From: Planosporangium thailandense
Lineage (GTDB): Bacteria; Actinomycetota; Actinomycetes; Mycobacteriales; Micromonosporaceae
Length of the DNA: 64,000 nt
NCBI RefSeq assembly: GCF_011947195.1
Contig: NZ_JAATVY010000006.1
Location: forward strand, 62,001-126,000
Direction: 5' to 3'
A model generated the notes under the pieces. That model was not told the origin of the DNA and searched no databases. It worked only from the letters and a program-made list of their open reading frames with translations. Made by a program: the position numbers and the translations under genes. Below, piece by piece: positions 34,275-42,621 of the stretch; within the stretch, counting starts at the first letter, position 1, and each line of letters opens with the position of its first letter.

Positions 34275-35060
34275 ATGTCCCCCGCAGCGCACGCGGCGAC
34301 CATGACCGTGCGCCGATCGACCCGGTTCGTTACCTGGGTACGTGCTTGGCGCGCCGGTCTGGTCCCGTACGACGACGTCGCCGACGAGATCGCCGGCGAC
34401 GAGGAGCACCTGGTCGCCGACGCCCCCGGCAGCTGGACCGATCTCCCACTCGCCGAAGGGCTCACCGCCCTGTCCAAGTGCCACCCCGACGAGATCCGGC
34501 TGGTACTGCCGGCGCCCGGCGACCCACGCGGCCTGCCCGGTCCCGGCCCGTTCAGCGGCGCGGCGCTCATCGCGGGCGAGGGCGTGGTGACGCCGGGTCT
34601 CGGGTTCGTCCCGGAGGTGCGCACCCACACCTCCGGCTCCGGGATGACCTTCGAGACGGTGCTGTGGCGCTGCTACCCGCTGGCCGCGCCGACGCGGCCT
34701 CCGGTCGACGAGCCCACCGCCGCCGAGGCCGAGGCCGAGCTCTCGCAGGCGCTCACCGAGTCGACCCGGGCGCTGGCCAGGCTCGACATCGCGCAGTGGC
34801 GCCCGGAGCTGGCCGGTGCTCTCGCCGCGCTCCGCCGCCCCGACAACGGCACGGACCTGCCGCCCGGCTACGACCAGCGGGCGCGCCGGCTGTACGCCCG
34901 GGCGAGCGTCCTGGACCGGGTGCTGGCGCTCGCCGACCAGTCCGCCCCCGGCGGCGCGGTGAACGGGTACGAGGCGCAGCAGCGCGACGCGGCGCTCCGC
35001 CCGCTGGTGACGTCGTGCCGCCGGGCGCTCGTGGCCGCCTGCAACGCCCCGATGATCTAG
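34275..35060 (+). CDS. Conserved actinobacterial hypothetical protein
   Basis: A 261-residue soluble acidic protein without signal or membrane segments. The frame is open far upstream, but ATG 34275 (MSPAAHAATM) or ATG 34302 (MTVRRSTRF) fits the intergenic region; the first is used. Visible features: VTWVRAWRAGLVPYDDVADE, an LPAPGDPRGLPGPGPF stretch and a helical C-terminal half. I do not recognise a named family. It is divergent from DUF3097 and its last 4 bp overlap the end of the convergent HAD gene. Codon use is normal for the genome, so it is a real gene. Confidence 0.78.
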   Translation: MSPAAHAATMTVRRSTRFVTWVRAWRAGLVPYDDVADEIAGDEEHLVADAPGSWTDLPLAEGLTALSKCHPDEIRLVLPAPGDPRGLPGPGPFSGAALIAGEGVVTPGLGFVPEVRTHTSGSGMTFETVLWRCYPLAAPTRPPVDEPTAAEAEAELSQALTESTRALARLDIAQWRPELAGALAALRRPDNGTDLPPGYDQRARRLYARASVLDRVLALADQSAPGGAVNGYEAQQRDAALRPLVTSCRRALVAACNAPMI

Positions 35061-35845
35061 CCCACTTCGTCGATCAGGTCCGCGACGGAATTCACCACCC
35101 GGGACGGGCGGTACGGGTACCGGTCGACGTCGTCGCGCGTGCTGATCCCGGTCAGCACCAGGATCGTCTCCATGCCGGCCTCCAGCCCGCAGAGCACGTC
35201 GGTGTCCATCCGGTCGCCGATCATCGCGGTGGTCTCCGAGTGCGCGTCGATCGTGTTGAGCGCGGCGCGCATCATCATCGGGTTGGGCTTGCCGATGAAG
35301 TACGGCTCGACTCCCGTCGCCTTCGAGATCAGCGCGGCGACCGACCCGCACGCCGGCAGCAGCCCCTCGGTCGACGGCCCGGTGGCGTCCGGGTTGGTCG
35401 CGATGAAGCGGGCGCCGTCGGCGATGAGCCGGATCGCCGTCGTGATCGCCGAGAAGCTGTACGTGCGGGTCTCGCCCAGCACCACGTAGTCGGGCTCCTG
35501 GTTGCTCAGGATGTACCCGACGTCGTGCAGCGCGGTGGTCAGACCGGCCTCGCCGATCACGTACGCGGTGCCGCCCGGACGCTGGTCGTCGAGGAACTGC
35601 GCGGTCGCGAGCGCGGAGGTCCAGATGGACTCCTCCGGCACGTCGATGCCCATGCGGGCGAGCCGGGCGCACAGGTCGCGCGCGGTGTAGATGGAGTTGT
35701 TCGTCAGCACCAGGAACGGCCGGCCCGAGTCGCGCAGCTTGCGGATGAACTCCGGCGCGCCGGGTACCGGCTGTCCTTCGTGGACGAGCACGCCGTCCAT
35801 GTCGGTGAGCCAGGACACGACCGGTTTTCGTGGTCGCACACTCAT
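35057..35845 (-). CDS. HAD-IIA phosphatase (NagD-like)
   Basis: A 262-residue HAD-superfamily hydrolase with a class IIA cap. Motif I is LTDMDGVLV (nucleophile and acid/base Asp), motif II LTNNS, motif III Lys in YFIGKPNP, motif [10 protein letters not shown]. NagD-like enzymes dephosphorylate small phosphates such as sugar phosphates or nucleotides. Its start overlaps the ferrochelatase stop by 4 bp, so it is translated with that gene. Confidence 0.93.
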   Translation of the reverse strand: MSVRPRKPVVSWLTDMDGVLVHEGQPVPGAPEFIRKLRDSGRPFLVLTNNSIYTARDLCARLARMGIDVPEESIWTSALATAQFLDDQRPGGTAYVIGEAGLTTALHDVGYILSNQEPDYVVLGETRTYSFSAITTAIRLIADGARFIATNPDATGPSTEGLLPACGSVAALISKATGVEPYFIGKPNPMMMRAALNTIDAHSETTAMIGDRMDTDVLCGLEAGMETILVLTGISTRDDVDRYPYRPSRVVNSVADLIDEVG

Positions 35846-36870
35846 GAAGCGGCCCTCCGGGGAGCCGGGCAGCAGCCGCGCGGGCAGACGTCCCAGGTCG
35901 GCACGCAGCCGAGGGCCTGGCGCTGCGCGGTGGGGTCAAGCCGCTCCAGGACCAGGTCACGGATCATCCCGATGAAGCGCGGGTCGGTGCCGGGCGTGGC
36001 CGCGCGGGCGAAGTTCAGGCCGAGCTTGCGGGCCGTCTCGGCGGCCTCGTTGTCGAGGTCCCACACCACCTCGAGGTGGTCGGAGATGAAACCGACGGGC
36101 GAGACGACCACGTTGCGCACGCCGTCGGCGGCGAGCGCTTCGAGATGGTCGTTGACGTCGGGCTCGAGCCAGGGCACCTGCGGCGGGCCCGATCGGCTCT
36201 GCCACACCACGTCCCACGACAGCTCGGGTGCGGCGGCCGCGGCCACCAGCCGCGCGGCCTCGTGGACCTGTGCGGAGTACCGGCCGCCGTCCGGACCGCT
36301 GGTGGCGTCCATCGAGGTCGGTATGGAGTGCGCGGTGAACACCAGCCGGGTCCGCGCCGGATCCCGGTCCGGCAGCGTGGCCAGGGCGGCCCGTACGGCG
36401 TCGGCGTGCGGCTCGATGAAGCCGGGGTGGTCGTGGAAGTGCCGGAGCTTGTCGATGCGCGGAGCGTCGGGCCCGGCCGCGGCGCGCGCCCGCGCGATGT
36501 CCTCAAGGTACTGCCCGCACGCCGAGTACGACCCGTACGCGCTCGTCACGAACGCGATGGCCCGGCGCACCCCGTCGTCGCGCATTTGTGCAACGGTTTC
36601 GGTGAGATACGGCGCCCAGTTGCGGTTGCCCCAGTAGAGAGGAAGGTCGATGCCGGCTCGGGGCAGCTCGTCGGCGAGCGCGGCCAGCAGCGCGCGGCAC
36701 TGGGCATTGATCGGCGACACACCTCCGAAATGCCGGTAATGCTCGGCTACTTCGGCCAGCCGCTCGGCGGGCACGCCCCGACCACGGGTGACGTTCTCCA
36801 GAAACGGGATCACGTCCTCAGGCCCTTCCGGGCCCCCGAAGGACACCAGCAGGATCGCGTCGTACTCCAT
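35842..36870 (-). CDS. cpfC: Coproporphyrin III ferrochelatase
   Basis: A 342-residue class of ferrochelatase used in the coproporphyrin-dependent haem pathway of actinobacteria. The N-terminal [19 protein letters not shown], '[11 protein letters not shown]', [12 protein letters not shown] (active-site His) and [18 protein letters not shown] are diagnostic. A Cys in SACGQYLED and the C-terminal [13 protein letters not shown] (Cys-x6-Cys-x3-Cys) match the [2Fe-2S] ligands of actinobacterial enzymes. The open frame extends to 36975, but homology begins at ATG 36870. It overlaps the HAD gene, and a divergent promoter region separates it from the EACC1 gene. Confidence 0.95.
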   Translation of the reverse strand: MEYDAILLVSFGGPEGPEDVIPFLENVTRGRGVPAERLAEVAEHYRHFGGVSPINAQCRALLAALADELPRAGIDLPLYWGNRNWAPYLTETVAQMRDDGVRRAIAFVTSAYGSYSACGQYLEDIARARAAAGPDAPRIDKLRHFHDHPGFIEPHADAVRAALATLPDRDPARTRLVFTAHSIPTSMDATSGPDGGRYSAQVHEAARLVAAAAAPELSWDVVWQSRSGPPQVPWLEPDVNDHLEALAADGVRNVVVSPVGFISDHLEVVWDLDNEAAETARKLGLNFARAATPGTDPRFIGMIRDLVLERLDPTAQRQALGCVPTWDVCPRGCCPAPRRAAS

Positions 36871-36932
36871 GCCGCTATCTTGCTCGGTGCGGACCAGGGC
36901 ACCTCGACCCACCCCTCCACGCACTTCACACA

Positions 36933-36962
36933 GTGACATCATCTCGGCACATTCGGTATTGT
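36933..36962 (+). promoter_or_regulatory. Candidate promoter of the conflict operon
   Basis: GTGACA (36933–36938) and TATTGT (36957–36962) are spaced by 18 bases and lie about 47 bp before the EACC1 GTG. The match to sigma-70 consensus is fair, and the region is less GC-rich than its surroundings. Confidence 0.4.
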
Positions 36963-37008
36963 CGGGAGCTTCCAACCAGCCGCATGGATCGATGCGAGGT
37001 GACGGGGC

Positions 37009-37347
37009 GTGCGGGTCTGCGTGCGGGTGGAGGACGACTCGGGCGACGACTCCCGGTCGCTACTCGCCTGGCTGCGGGAAGAGCCACGGGTACGGCGCTA
37101 CGGCGAGCCCGCCGTGGCCGACGGCGACGGCGACCCCGTACACATGGGCGGTGGCGTCGAGGTGCTCAACGTGGTCCTCGGCGCCGGACTGTCGGCCGCG
37201 CAGCTCGCACTGTCGATCATCATGTGGCGCGCGTCCCGGGGCCGCCCGGTGCGGGTGATCATCGAACATGACGACGGGCAGGTGCCGGTCGATACCGACG
37301 ACCCGGACGACGCCGAGACGATCGCGGCCAAAATCGAATCGAGCTGA
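37009..37347 (+). CDS. EACC1 (effector-associated constant component 1) protein
   Basis: A 112-residue protein with the EACC1 pattern: an N-terminal strand plus [11 protein letters not shown], a Gly-rich hydrophobic middle ([20 protein letters not shown]), then [16 protein letters not shown]1 is a small component encoded in multi-gene actinobacterial conflict systems, usually beside caspase, trypsin or other effectors and thought to link sensing to the effector. GTG 37009 follows GAGGTGA by about six bases. The caspase gene begins 2 bp after its stop, so the two are translated together. Confidence 0.82.
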   Translation: MRVCVRVEDDSGDDSRSLLAWLREEPRVRRYGEPAVADGDGDPVHMGGGVEVLNVVLGAGLSAAQLALSIIMWRASRGRPVRVIIEHDDGQVPVDTDDPDDAETIAAKIESS

Positions 37348-37349
37348 CG

Positions 37350-38609
37350 TTGCCGCAACTGTCCGATCCGCACCGCTCTCGGGTCGTCCTCGTCGGCGTT
37401 GGCTCCTACACCCAGCTGCACCCACTGCCCACGGTCGCCAACAACCTCACCGGCATCAGCGAGATCCTGGCCGACGACCGGTTCTGGGGGCTGCCGCCGG
37501 CCCGCTACCAACTGGTGGCCGACCCCACGACGCCACAGGAGGTGGGGCGGGCGGTGCGCGCCGCGGCCGCCGGCACCGGCGTCGGCGGGCTGCTGCTGGT
37601 GTACTTCGCCGGCCACGGCGTCGTCGACGACCGCACCGGCGAGCTCCACCTCGCCGTGGGCCACACCGACCGGGCGGCGGTGTACGCCACCGCCGTACCG
37701 TACGAGTGGATCCGCCGCGCCGTCCTCGACAGCCCGGCCAGCAGGAGGATCGTCATCCTGGACTGCTGCTACGCCGGTCGGGCGATCAGCGGCATGCGCG
37801 ACGACCTGTCCGCCGTCGCCGACGAGGTCGAGATCGACCGTACCTGCGTCCTGGTCGCCACCTCCCCCAACCGCGCCGCCCTCGCCCCGCCCGACGAGAA
37901 GTACACCGCGTTCACCGGGACGCTGGTCACCGTGCTGCGCCGGGGCGTACCGGGCGGGCCCGACCCACTCGACGTGGCCACGGTGTACGACGCGGTGCTG
38001 CACGCCCACCGCCGGCAGGCCCGCCCACTGCCGGAACTGCGCGCCCGCAACGGCGGCGAGCGCGTGCCGCTGGTGCGCAACCGGGCCCGGACGGCCCACC
38101 GTGCGCCGCCCGCCCCACCGCCTGACCCGCCTGGACAGCTGTCGTACACCGGCTGCGTGGTGGTCGCCGGCACGTCGGTGACCGACGACGAGCTGCGGGG
38201 CGCCACCGTGGCGGTGCTCGCGCACAGCACGGGCGCCGGCGCCCTCGGTGTCCGGCTGGACCGCCGGACACCGCGCGCCGCGCGCGACGTCGTGACCAAT
38301 CCGCTGCCGCCGCCGCTGGACACCGCGCCGGTTTTCGACGGCGGCCCGGTACGCGACGTGGTCATCCTGCTCGCCGCGGCACGCCCGGACGCCGCCCGGC
38401 TCGCCGGGTTCCAGCCGGTGACCGGCGGTCTGGGCACGGTCACGGTACCCCTCGACCGGGCCACCGGGTCCGCGCTCGCGGCGGCCTGCCTGTTCGTCGG
38501 CTACCTGGGCTGGCGGCCGGGCCAACTCGAGGCCGAGCTGGCCGCCGGTGACCTGGTCGTGTCGGGCGAGCGGCTGGATGCCTGGTTCTGGTTGCAGCAC
38601 GGACGGTAG
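37350..38609 (+). CDS. Caspase-like protease fused to an AlgH/YqgE (UPF0301) domain
   Basis: A 419-residue fusion. Residues 10–225 form a peptidase C14 (caspase/p20) domain with catalytic His89 (LLVYFAGHGVVDD) and Cys140 (VILDCCYAGRA). A Pro-rich linker (about 240–258) leads to a C-terminal AlgH/YqgE domain (about 260–415): opening strand SYTGCVVVAG, VAVLAHSTGAGALGVRLDR, PVFDGGPVRD and the hallmark FVGYLGWRPGQLEAELAAG. Both domains look complete. The start is TTG 37350, two bases after the EACC1 stop. Caspases in EACC1 systems act as proteolytic effectors, possibly causing cell death; the AlgH part could sense or localise. The fusion is unusual. Confidence 0.88.
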   Translation: MPQLSDPHRSRVVLVGVGSYTQLHPLPTVANNLTGISEILADDRFWGLPPARYQLVADPTTPQEVGRAVRAAAAGTGVGGLLLVYFAGHGVVDDRTGELHLAVGHTDRAAVYATAVPYEWIRRAVLDSPASRRIVILDCCYAGRAISGMRDDLSAVADEVEIDRTCVLVATSPNRAALAPPDEKYTAFTGTLVTVLRRGVPGGPDPLDVATVYDAVLHAHRRQARPLPELRARNGGERVPLVRNRARTAHRAPPAPPPDPPGQLSYTGCVVVAGTSVTDDELRGATVAVLAHSTGAGALGVRLDRRTPRAARDVVTNPLPPPLDTAPVFDGGPVRDVVILLAAARPDAARLAGFQPVTGGLGTVTVPLDRATGSALAAACLFVGYLGWRPGQLEAELAAGDLVVSGERLDAWFWLQHGR

Positions 38610-38626
38610 TCGAGGAGGAGGGGTTC

Positions 38627-40762
38627 GTGGCCACCGAGGCCGGACTGGTCAATCGCCTGGCCACCGAGGTACGGCGAGGAAGACGGGTGTCGCTGGTGCT
38701 CGGCTCCGGCGTCACCGCGCCGGCCGTACCCGGCGTGGCCGCCATGGTGGACCTGGCCGACCGGTTCGTGGCCGAAGGCGTCGGCAACCCCGACCTCGCG
38801 TCCGCGCTGGCCGGCATCCGTGCCGCCCATCCCGACCGGCCGGTCGAGACCTACCTGGCCTACCGGCGCGCGTTCACCGAGTGGGTGTCGCCGATCGAGT
38901 TCGACATCGTGGTCCAGCAGGCGGTGCTGCAGGCCCAGGCGTCCCAGGGGGACGCGGCCGGCCGGTGGGAGCGCATCGGCTTCCAGCGCGGCGCCCAGCT
39001 CGAGGCGGACCTCGCCGACTGGCTGCTCCCTGACGGCGTGCGGGCGCTCGGCGCCCTGCTCGCCGCCCGGCCGGCCAGCTTCGGCCACCGGGCCCTCACG
39101 ACCAACTTCGACCCGTTGATCGAGATCGCGATCCGGCGCGCCGGCGGGCAGGCGCGGTCGGTGTCGTTACGGCGCGACGGCCCGGTGGACGTCCCGGCCA
39201 ACGGCGCGGCCGGCGTCGACGTCGTGCACCTGCACGGGTACTGGCGCGCCGTCGACGAATCCGACGACCGCTCGGTGCTGCACGATCCGGAGCAGCTACG
39301 GGCCAACCCGGCCACGCTCACCGGTGACCTTTCCGACCTGCTCGGCGACGGGACCATCTGCGTCGTCGGCTACAGCGGCTGGGACGACACGTTCACCGCG
39401 GCGCTCCACCAGCTGTCGGTCGTCGCGGACGTCGACGTGCTGTGGGCGGTACATGACGACGCCGCCCCACCACCGGTCACCGATTCCTCCCTGTCGGTGA
39501 CGTTCTACCGGGGCGTCGACAGCGACCGGCTCTTCACCGCGCTGGAGCGGGCGCTGCGGGTGGGACCGTCCACAGCGCACCCGTCCGGTCCTCCCCCGGC
39601 CGCGCCTCCTCCCGCGGCCGCGCCTCCTCCCGCGGCCGCGCCTCCTCCCGCGGCCACACCGCCGGTGCTCGGCCCGCCGGCGATCGAGGCACCGACGACC
39701 GGGGCGCCGCCCGGCGTCGGCAGCGGCCACCGGATCCGGCACAGCGGCCTCGAACGCCTGCTGGGCGCCCGGGCGTCAGCCGATGAGCTGCTGCGCCAGC
39801 TCGACCGCGAGTTCGGCTGGCGGCTCGAGGGCGGCAGCGCGGAGACCGCGCCGGCGGTGCTCTACTGGCCGGTCCAGCTGCGCCAGCCGACGCTCATCCA
39901 CGCCGTACAGGCGCTCGTGGCGGCGGCGCTGTCGGCGCGCGGGATGACCGTCCTGCTGTGCTTCGACGACCTGTCCGCCGACGTACACCCCGATGAGCTG
40001 CGCCGTGTGATGCGCGCCGACGTGCAGCGCTGGTTCCGCCTGGTGGAGGGGGCCCGGCCGCCGTTGGTGGAGTCGCTGGAGTCGTTCTGCGAACCGGGGC
40101 GTGTCGCCGAGCGGCTGCTCGACCCGGACCTGCTCGTACGCCCCACCCACCCGTGGGCGGTCGAACGCGACTACTACCGCCACAGCACCCTCTACGACCT
40201 GGCCCGGACCGTCAAGGCCATCCCGGACGCGGACGCCGACGACGCGGACGCGGTGTCGGTCAAGACCGGCCTGACCACCACCCGCTCGGAGCGCCTGTGG
40301 AGCCCGCTCGCGATCTGGGCGTACCTGCACTATCTCCTGCTCGAAAACCGGGTGGAGGCGGTCGTGACGCTCGGCGGCGACGACGAGGCGACGATGTGGC
40401 GGCTCTGGCACGAGGTCTTCGCCGACCCGGTACGCCATCTGTACAACCCGCGGATCGTCAACCTGCGCCAGGACGCCGGCATGCTGCGCTGCGCCAGCTT
40501 CCAGGAGCTCAAGGCGCACCTCGAGCGCAGCTGCGAGCTGCCGACCTGGCGGGCCGAAGGGCACTATCTGCACTGGATCGTGCAGAACGCGCTGCTGCTG
40601 TCGCAGTACCTGCGCAACCGGCCGGCGCTGTCGGTCGGCGGCCGTCCGCTGGACTCCTGGCCGGCGGTGGTGCGGGCCCTCGACGAACCGGCCGAGCGCC
40701 CGCGCGTCATCCAGGCGATCGCCCGGGAGGTCTCGGCGCTGTTCCTCGGCGAATCCGGCTGA
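38627..40762 (+). CDS. SIR2-domain effector with unrecognised C-terminal domain
   Basis: A 711-residue protein. The N-terminal half is a SIR2-like domain: SLVLGSGVT (residues 22–30), TTNFDPL with Asn160 and Asp162, catalytic-position His203 (VVHLHGYW) and VVGYSGWDD. SIR2 proteins in defence loci usually hydrolyse NAD+. A Pro/Ala repeat linker (about 323–345) separates a roughly 350-residue C-terminal domain that opens with VLYWPVQLRQPTLIHAVQAL and VLLCFDDLSADVHPDE; this looks faintly like a class I aminoacyl-tRNA-synthetase (HUP) fold, but I cannot assign it. GTG 38627 follows GGAGGAGGGG, 17 bp after the caspase stop. Third gene of the putative conflict operon. Confidence 0.82.
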   Translation: MATEAGLVNRLATEVRRGRRVSLVLGSGVTAPAVPGVAAMVDLADRFVAEGVGNPDLASALAGIRAAHPDRPVETYLAYRRAFTEWVSPIEFDIVVQQAVLQAQASQGDAAGRWERIGFQRGAQLEADLADWLLPDGVRALGALLAARPASFGHRALTTNFDPLIEIAIRRAGGQARSVSLRRDGPVDVPANGAAGVDVVHLHGYWRAVDESDDRSVLHDPEQLRANPATLTGDLSDLLGDGTICVVGYSGWDDTFTAALHQLSVVADVDVLWAVHDDAAPPPVTDSSLSVTFYRGVDSDRLFTALERALRVGPSTAHPSGPPPAAPPPAAAPPPAAAPPPAATPPVLGPPAIEAPTTGAPPGVGSGHRIRHSGLERLLGARASADELLRQLDREFGWRLEGGSAETAPAVLYWPVQLRQPTLIHAVQALVAAALSARGMTVLLCFDDLSADVHPDELRRVMRADVQRWFRLVEGARPPLVESLESFCEPGRVAERLLDPDLLVRPTHPWAVERDYYRHSTLYDLARTVKAIPDADADDADAVSVKTGLTTTRSERLWSPLAIWAYLHYLLLENRVEAVVTLGGDDEATMWRLWHEVFADPVRHLYNPRIVNLRQDAGMLRCASFQELKAHLERSCELPTWRAEGHYLHWIVQNALLLSQYLRNRPALSVGGRPLDSWPAVVRALDEPAERPRVIQAIAREVSALFLGESG
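39596..39658 (+). repeat. 18-bp in-frame repeat in the SIR2 linker
   Basis: Just over three copies of GCGCCTCCTCCCGCGGCC encode APPPAA repeats in the linker between the SIR2 and C-terminal domains. Confidence 0.85.
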
Positions 40763-40813
40763 CGGCCGGGACGGGGCCGGCTGACGCCCGGGACGGGGCC
40801 GGCTGACGCCCGA
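40755..40813 (+). repeat. 22-bp tandem repeat spanning the SIR2 gene stop
   Basis: CCGGCTGACGCCCGGGACGGGG at 40755–40776 (one variant base), 40777–40798 and a partial copy at 40799–40813. The first copy includes the TGA stop of the SIR2 gene. Confidence 0.88.
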
Positions 40814-40860
40814 CAATTCAGCCGGCCCTCGGGGCAGCATCCCGGGCGTACCGTCAATAC

Positions 40861-41268
40861 ATGGAACGTAACGCTGTGTATCGACCTGTGACGGTGCCGG
40901 ACAGTGGACTGACCGAGCCGGTCGGGCTGGAGGAGTGCGCCCTGGCGTACGGCCGCGACCTGCTCGCCTACCTGCTCGCGGCCGGCGTGGACGGGCCACT
41001 GACGCGGTGGCGGCTGGATCCGGACACCGTCGAGTACGGGTGGGACCGGCTCCGGGTCTGCCACCGGGTGCTCGAACTGCTCGCCGAGCCCCGGTTGGCG
41101 AGGGCCTGGCTGCGGCGGCCCAGTCCGCGGCTGTCCGGGCACACCCCGGCCTGGGCGGTGCGCACCGGTGATCCCGTCCTCCTCTCCGTCGTCGAGCGGG
41201 AAGCCGAACGGCTACGACCCGAGCAGACGGTCGAGGAAGTCGCGGTAGCGGTGCACCGCCGCCCGTAG
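40861..41268 (+). CDS. Small DUF2384-like (MbcA/ParS/Xre toxin-binding) protein
   Basis: A 135-residue protein. The C-terminal half (about residues 75–120, PRLARAWLRRPSPRL, HTPAWAVRTGDP) follows the consensus of the DUF2384 domain found in Xre/ParS/MbcA-type antitoxins, which bind their toxin through this region. The N-terminal half is helical and could be a degenerate helix-turn-helix. No RES or similar toxin gene is adjacent. It is 98 bp downstream of the SIR2 gene on the same strand and may be the fourth component of that system. The last 57 bp overlap the convergent membrane-protein gene. Confidence 0.6.
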   Translation: MERNAVYRPVTVPDSGLTEPVGLEECALAYGRDLLAYLLAAGVDGPLTRWRLDPDTVEYGWDRLRVCHRVLELLAEPRLARAWLRRPSPRLSGHTPAWAVRTGDPVLLSVVEREAERLRPEQTVEEVAVAVHRRP

Positions 41269-41787
41269 CTGCTCGGTGTCTCCCGGCCCGTGCCGCCAGG
41301 CGTCGAGGTCGCTTTTGAAGGCGTTGAGCGAGGTGGTGAGGGCCTCGACGGTCTCCTCCACGACGCGCTCGGCTTCGTTGGCGACCTCGTTCGGGTTGTC
41401 GATGAAGCGCAGTTGCAGGTCGCGCCATCGCTCCCGCACGGACTGGGCGTAACCGTCGCTCCACATCCCCAGCGGGGGCATCGGTGGCATGTCGCCGAAC
41501 GACTGTCCGCCGTAGGGGCGGACGTTGGGTGGCTCGCTGCCCAACCTGTTGCTGGTCAGATCGTCGGGCGGCCGCTGCGTGGTGACCGCGTGCAGCGGCG
41601 TGGTTCTCGGCGGTGCCGACATCTGCTGCGGTGGGAGCGGTTGCTCGGGCGGCGGCGGCGTGGGTGGAGTCGGCTCCGCGCCACCGGATGCTTTCGACCG
41701 GGCACCTCCACCGGGGCGGAGGAGGACCCACGCACCGGCGCCCAGCGCGATGAGCACGAGAATCCAGGTGACGTATGTCGATAACAA
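41212..41787 (-). CDS. Single-pass membrane protein, paralogous family member A
   Basis: A 191-residue protein: one membrane helix (residues 5–22), a Pro-rich linker (about 30–100) and a soluble helical domain (about 105–190) beginning RWRDLQLRFIDNPNEV and ending AAVHRYRDFLDRLLGS. The same domain is encoded at 54960 and 55478, so it is a three-member family in this window. The frame is open to 42072, but TTG 41787 preceded by GGGAGGAACGCC marks the start right before the helix. Function is unknown; the domain looks like a helical bundle. It overlaps the DUF2384-like gene by 57 bp at the 3' end. Confidence 0.78.
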   Translation of the reverse strand: MLSTYVTWILVLIALGAGAWVLLRPGGGARSKASGGAEPTPPTPPPPEQPLPPQQMSAPPRTTPLHAVTTQRPPDDLTSNRLGSEPPNVRPYGGQSFGDMPPMPPLGMWSDGYAQSVRERWRDLQLRFIDNPNEVANEAERVVEETVEALTTSLNAFKSDLDAWRHGPGDTEQLRAAVHRYRDFLDRLLGS

Positions 41788-42014
41788 GGCGTTCCTCCCT
41801 AACTGGAGGTATCCGCACGAATTACACCGCCAAAAACCGACCCCGAACCCCTCAAATGTAGCGCGGGGAGGGGTACCCCACAGTTCACGGCGACCCGGAT
41901 CGTCGGCCTGGCGTAGGCCGCTGACAGACCCGTTGAACGCCGGTGGGTCCGCTTCGTCGAGCCTACCGCCGACAGCGGCGCACCCGCCCGGATCACCGCC
42001 GCCCGAGGGGAGTC

Positions 42015-42620
42015 CTACCCCGCGGTCCCGAACGTCAGCGCCGTCGTCGTGCGGCCCTGCTCCCCCAGCCACCGCAGCGCCAGGTCGCGGTAGCTCAGCG
42101 GTTCAGCCGGGCCGATGGTCGCCCCGAGGGACCGCCTGACCTCGGCGATGTCGTCGCTTTCGCCCTCGAGCTCGACGAAGTGGCCGAGGCGGGGCAGCTC
42201 GTCGAGGCAGACCACGATGGACAGCCCGGGTCGGTGGTACTCGCGCCGCCGCTTCTGCAACCGCCAGACACACACCAGGCCCTGCTCGGCCAGCGCCGCG
42301 CGCACGTCCTCGGCGTCCGCGGCCGGCAGCTCCACCTCGATCCGGGCGTGCGAGCCGTCCGGCAGGAACGACCGCGGTCCCTTGAACCCGGCCGTCACCT
42401 GCCCGTCGACCACGCGCAGCCGCAGCACCAGGTTGGCCGCGCCGAGCAGCCCGACCGGCGTGTCGTAGTACTCGTCGGCCTGCAGCGACACCGGGTCGGC
42501 GCGGAACCCGAGCCGGTCGAGCACGGCGAGGACCGCAGCACCGTCCCGGATACGGTGCTTGCTCTCGGTCTCCAATGCCCCGGCCGCCACGCCCATCCCG
42601 CCGACTCTGGTCGACGCCAC
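42015..42620 (-). CDS. CYTH-domain protein (class IV adenylate cyclase-like)
   Basis: A 201-residue CYTH (CyaB/thiamine triphosphatase) fold. The diagnostic ExExK is Glu17-Thr-Glu19-Ser-Lys21, followed by strands with charged pore residues (YYDTPVGLL, LVLRLRVVDG, ARIEVELP, REYHRPGLSIVVCLDELP, FVELEGES). These enzymes bind triphosphates with divalent metal in a beta-tunnel; products may be cAMP or hydrolysed polyphosphates. GTG 42620 lies one base after the radical SAM stop, so they are coupled. ATG 42596 is a shorter alternative. The link to a radical SAM enzyme is unusual. Confidence 0.85.
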   Translation of the reverse strand: MASTRVGGMGVAAGALETESKHRIRDGAAVLAVLDRLGFRADPVSLQADEYYDTPVGLLGAANLVLRLRVVDGQVTAGFKGPRSFLPDGSHARIEVELPAADAEDVRAALAEQGLVCVWRLQKRRREYHRPGLSIVVCLDELPRLGHFVELEGESDDIAEVRRSLGATIGPAEPLSYRDLALRWLGEQGRTTTALTFGTAG

Positions 42621-42621
42621 C

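Noticed and set aside
33417-35960. 847-codon minus-strand frame across DUF3097 and HAD genes
   Set aside because: Arg/Ala/Pro-rich shadow of real genes in other frames; no domain recognised.
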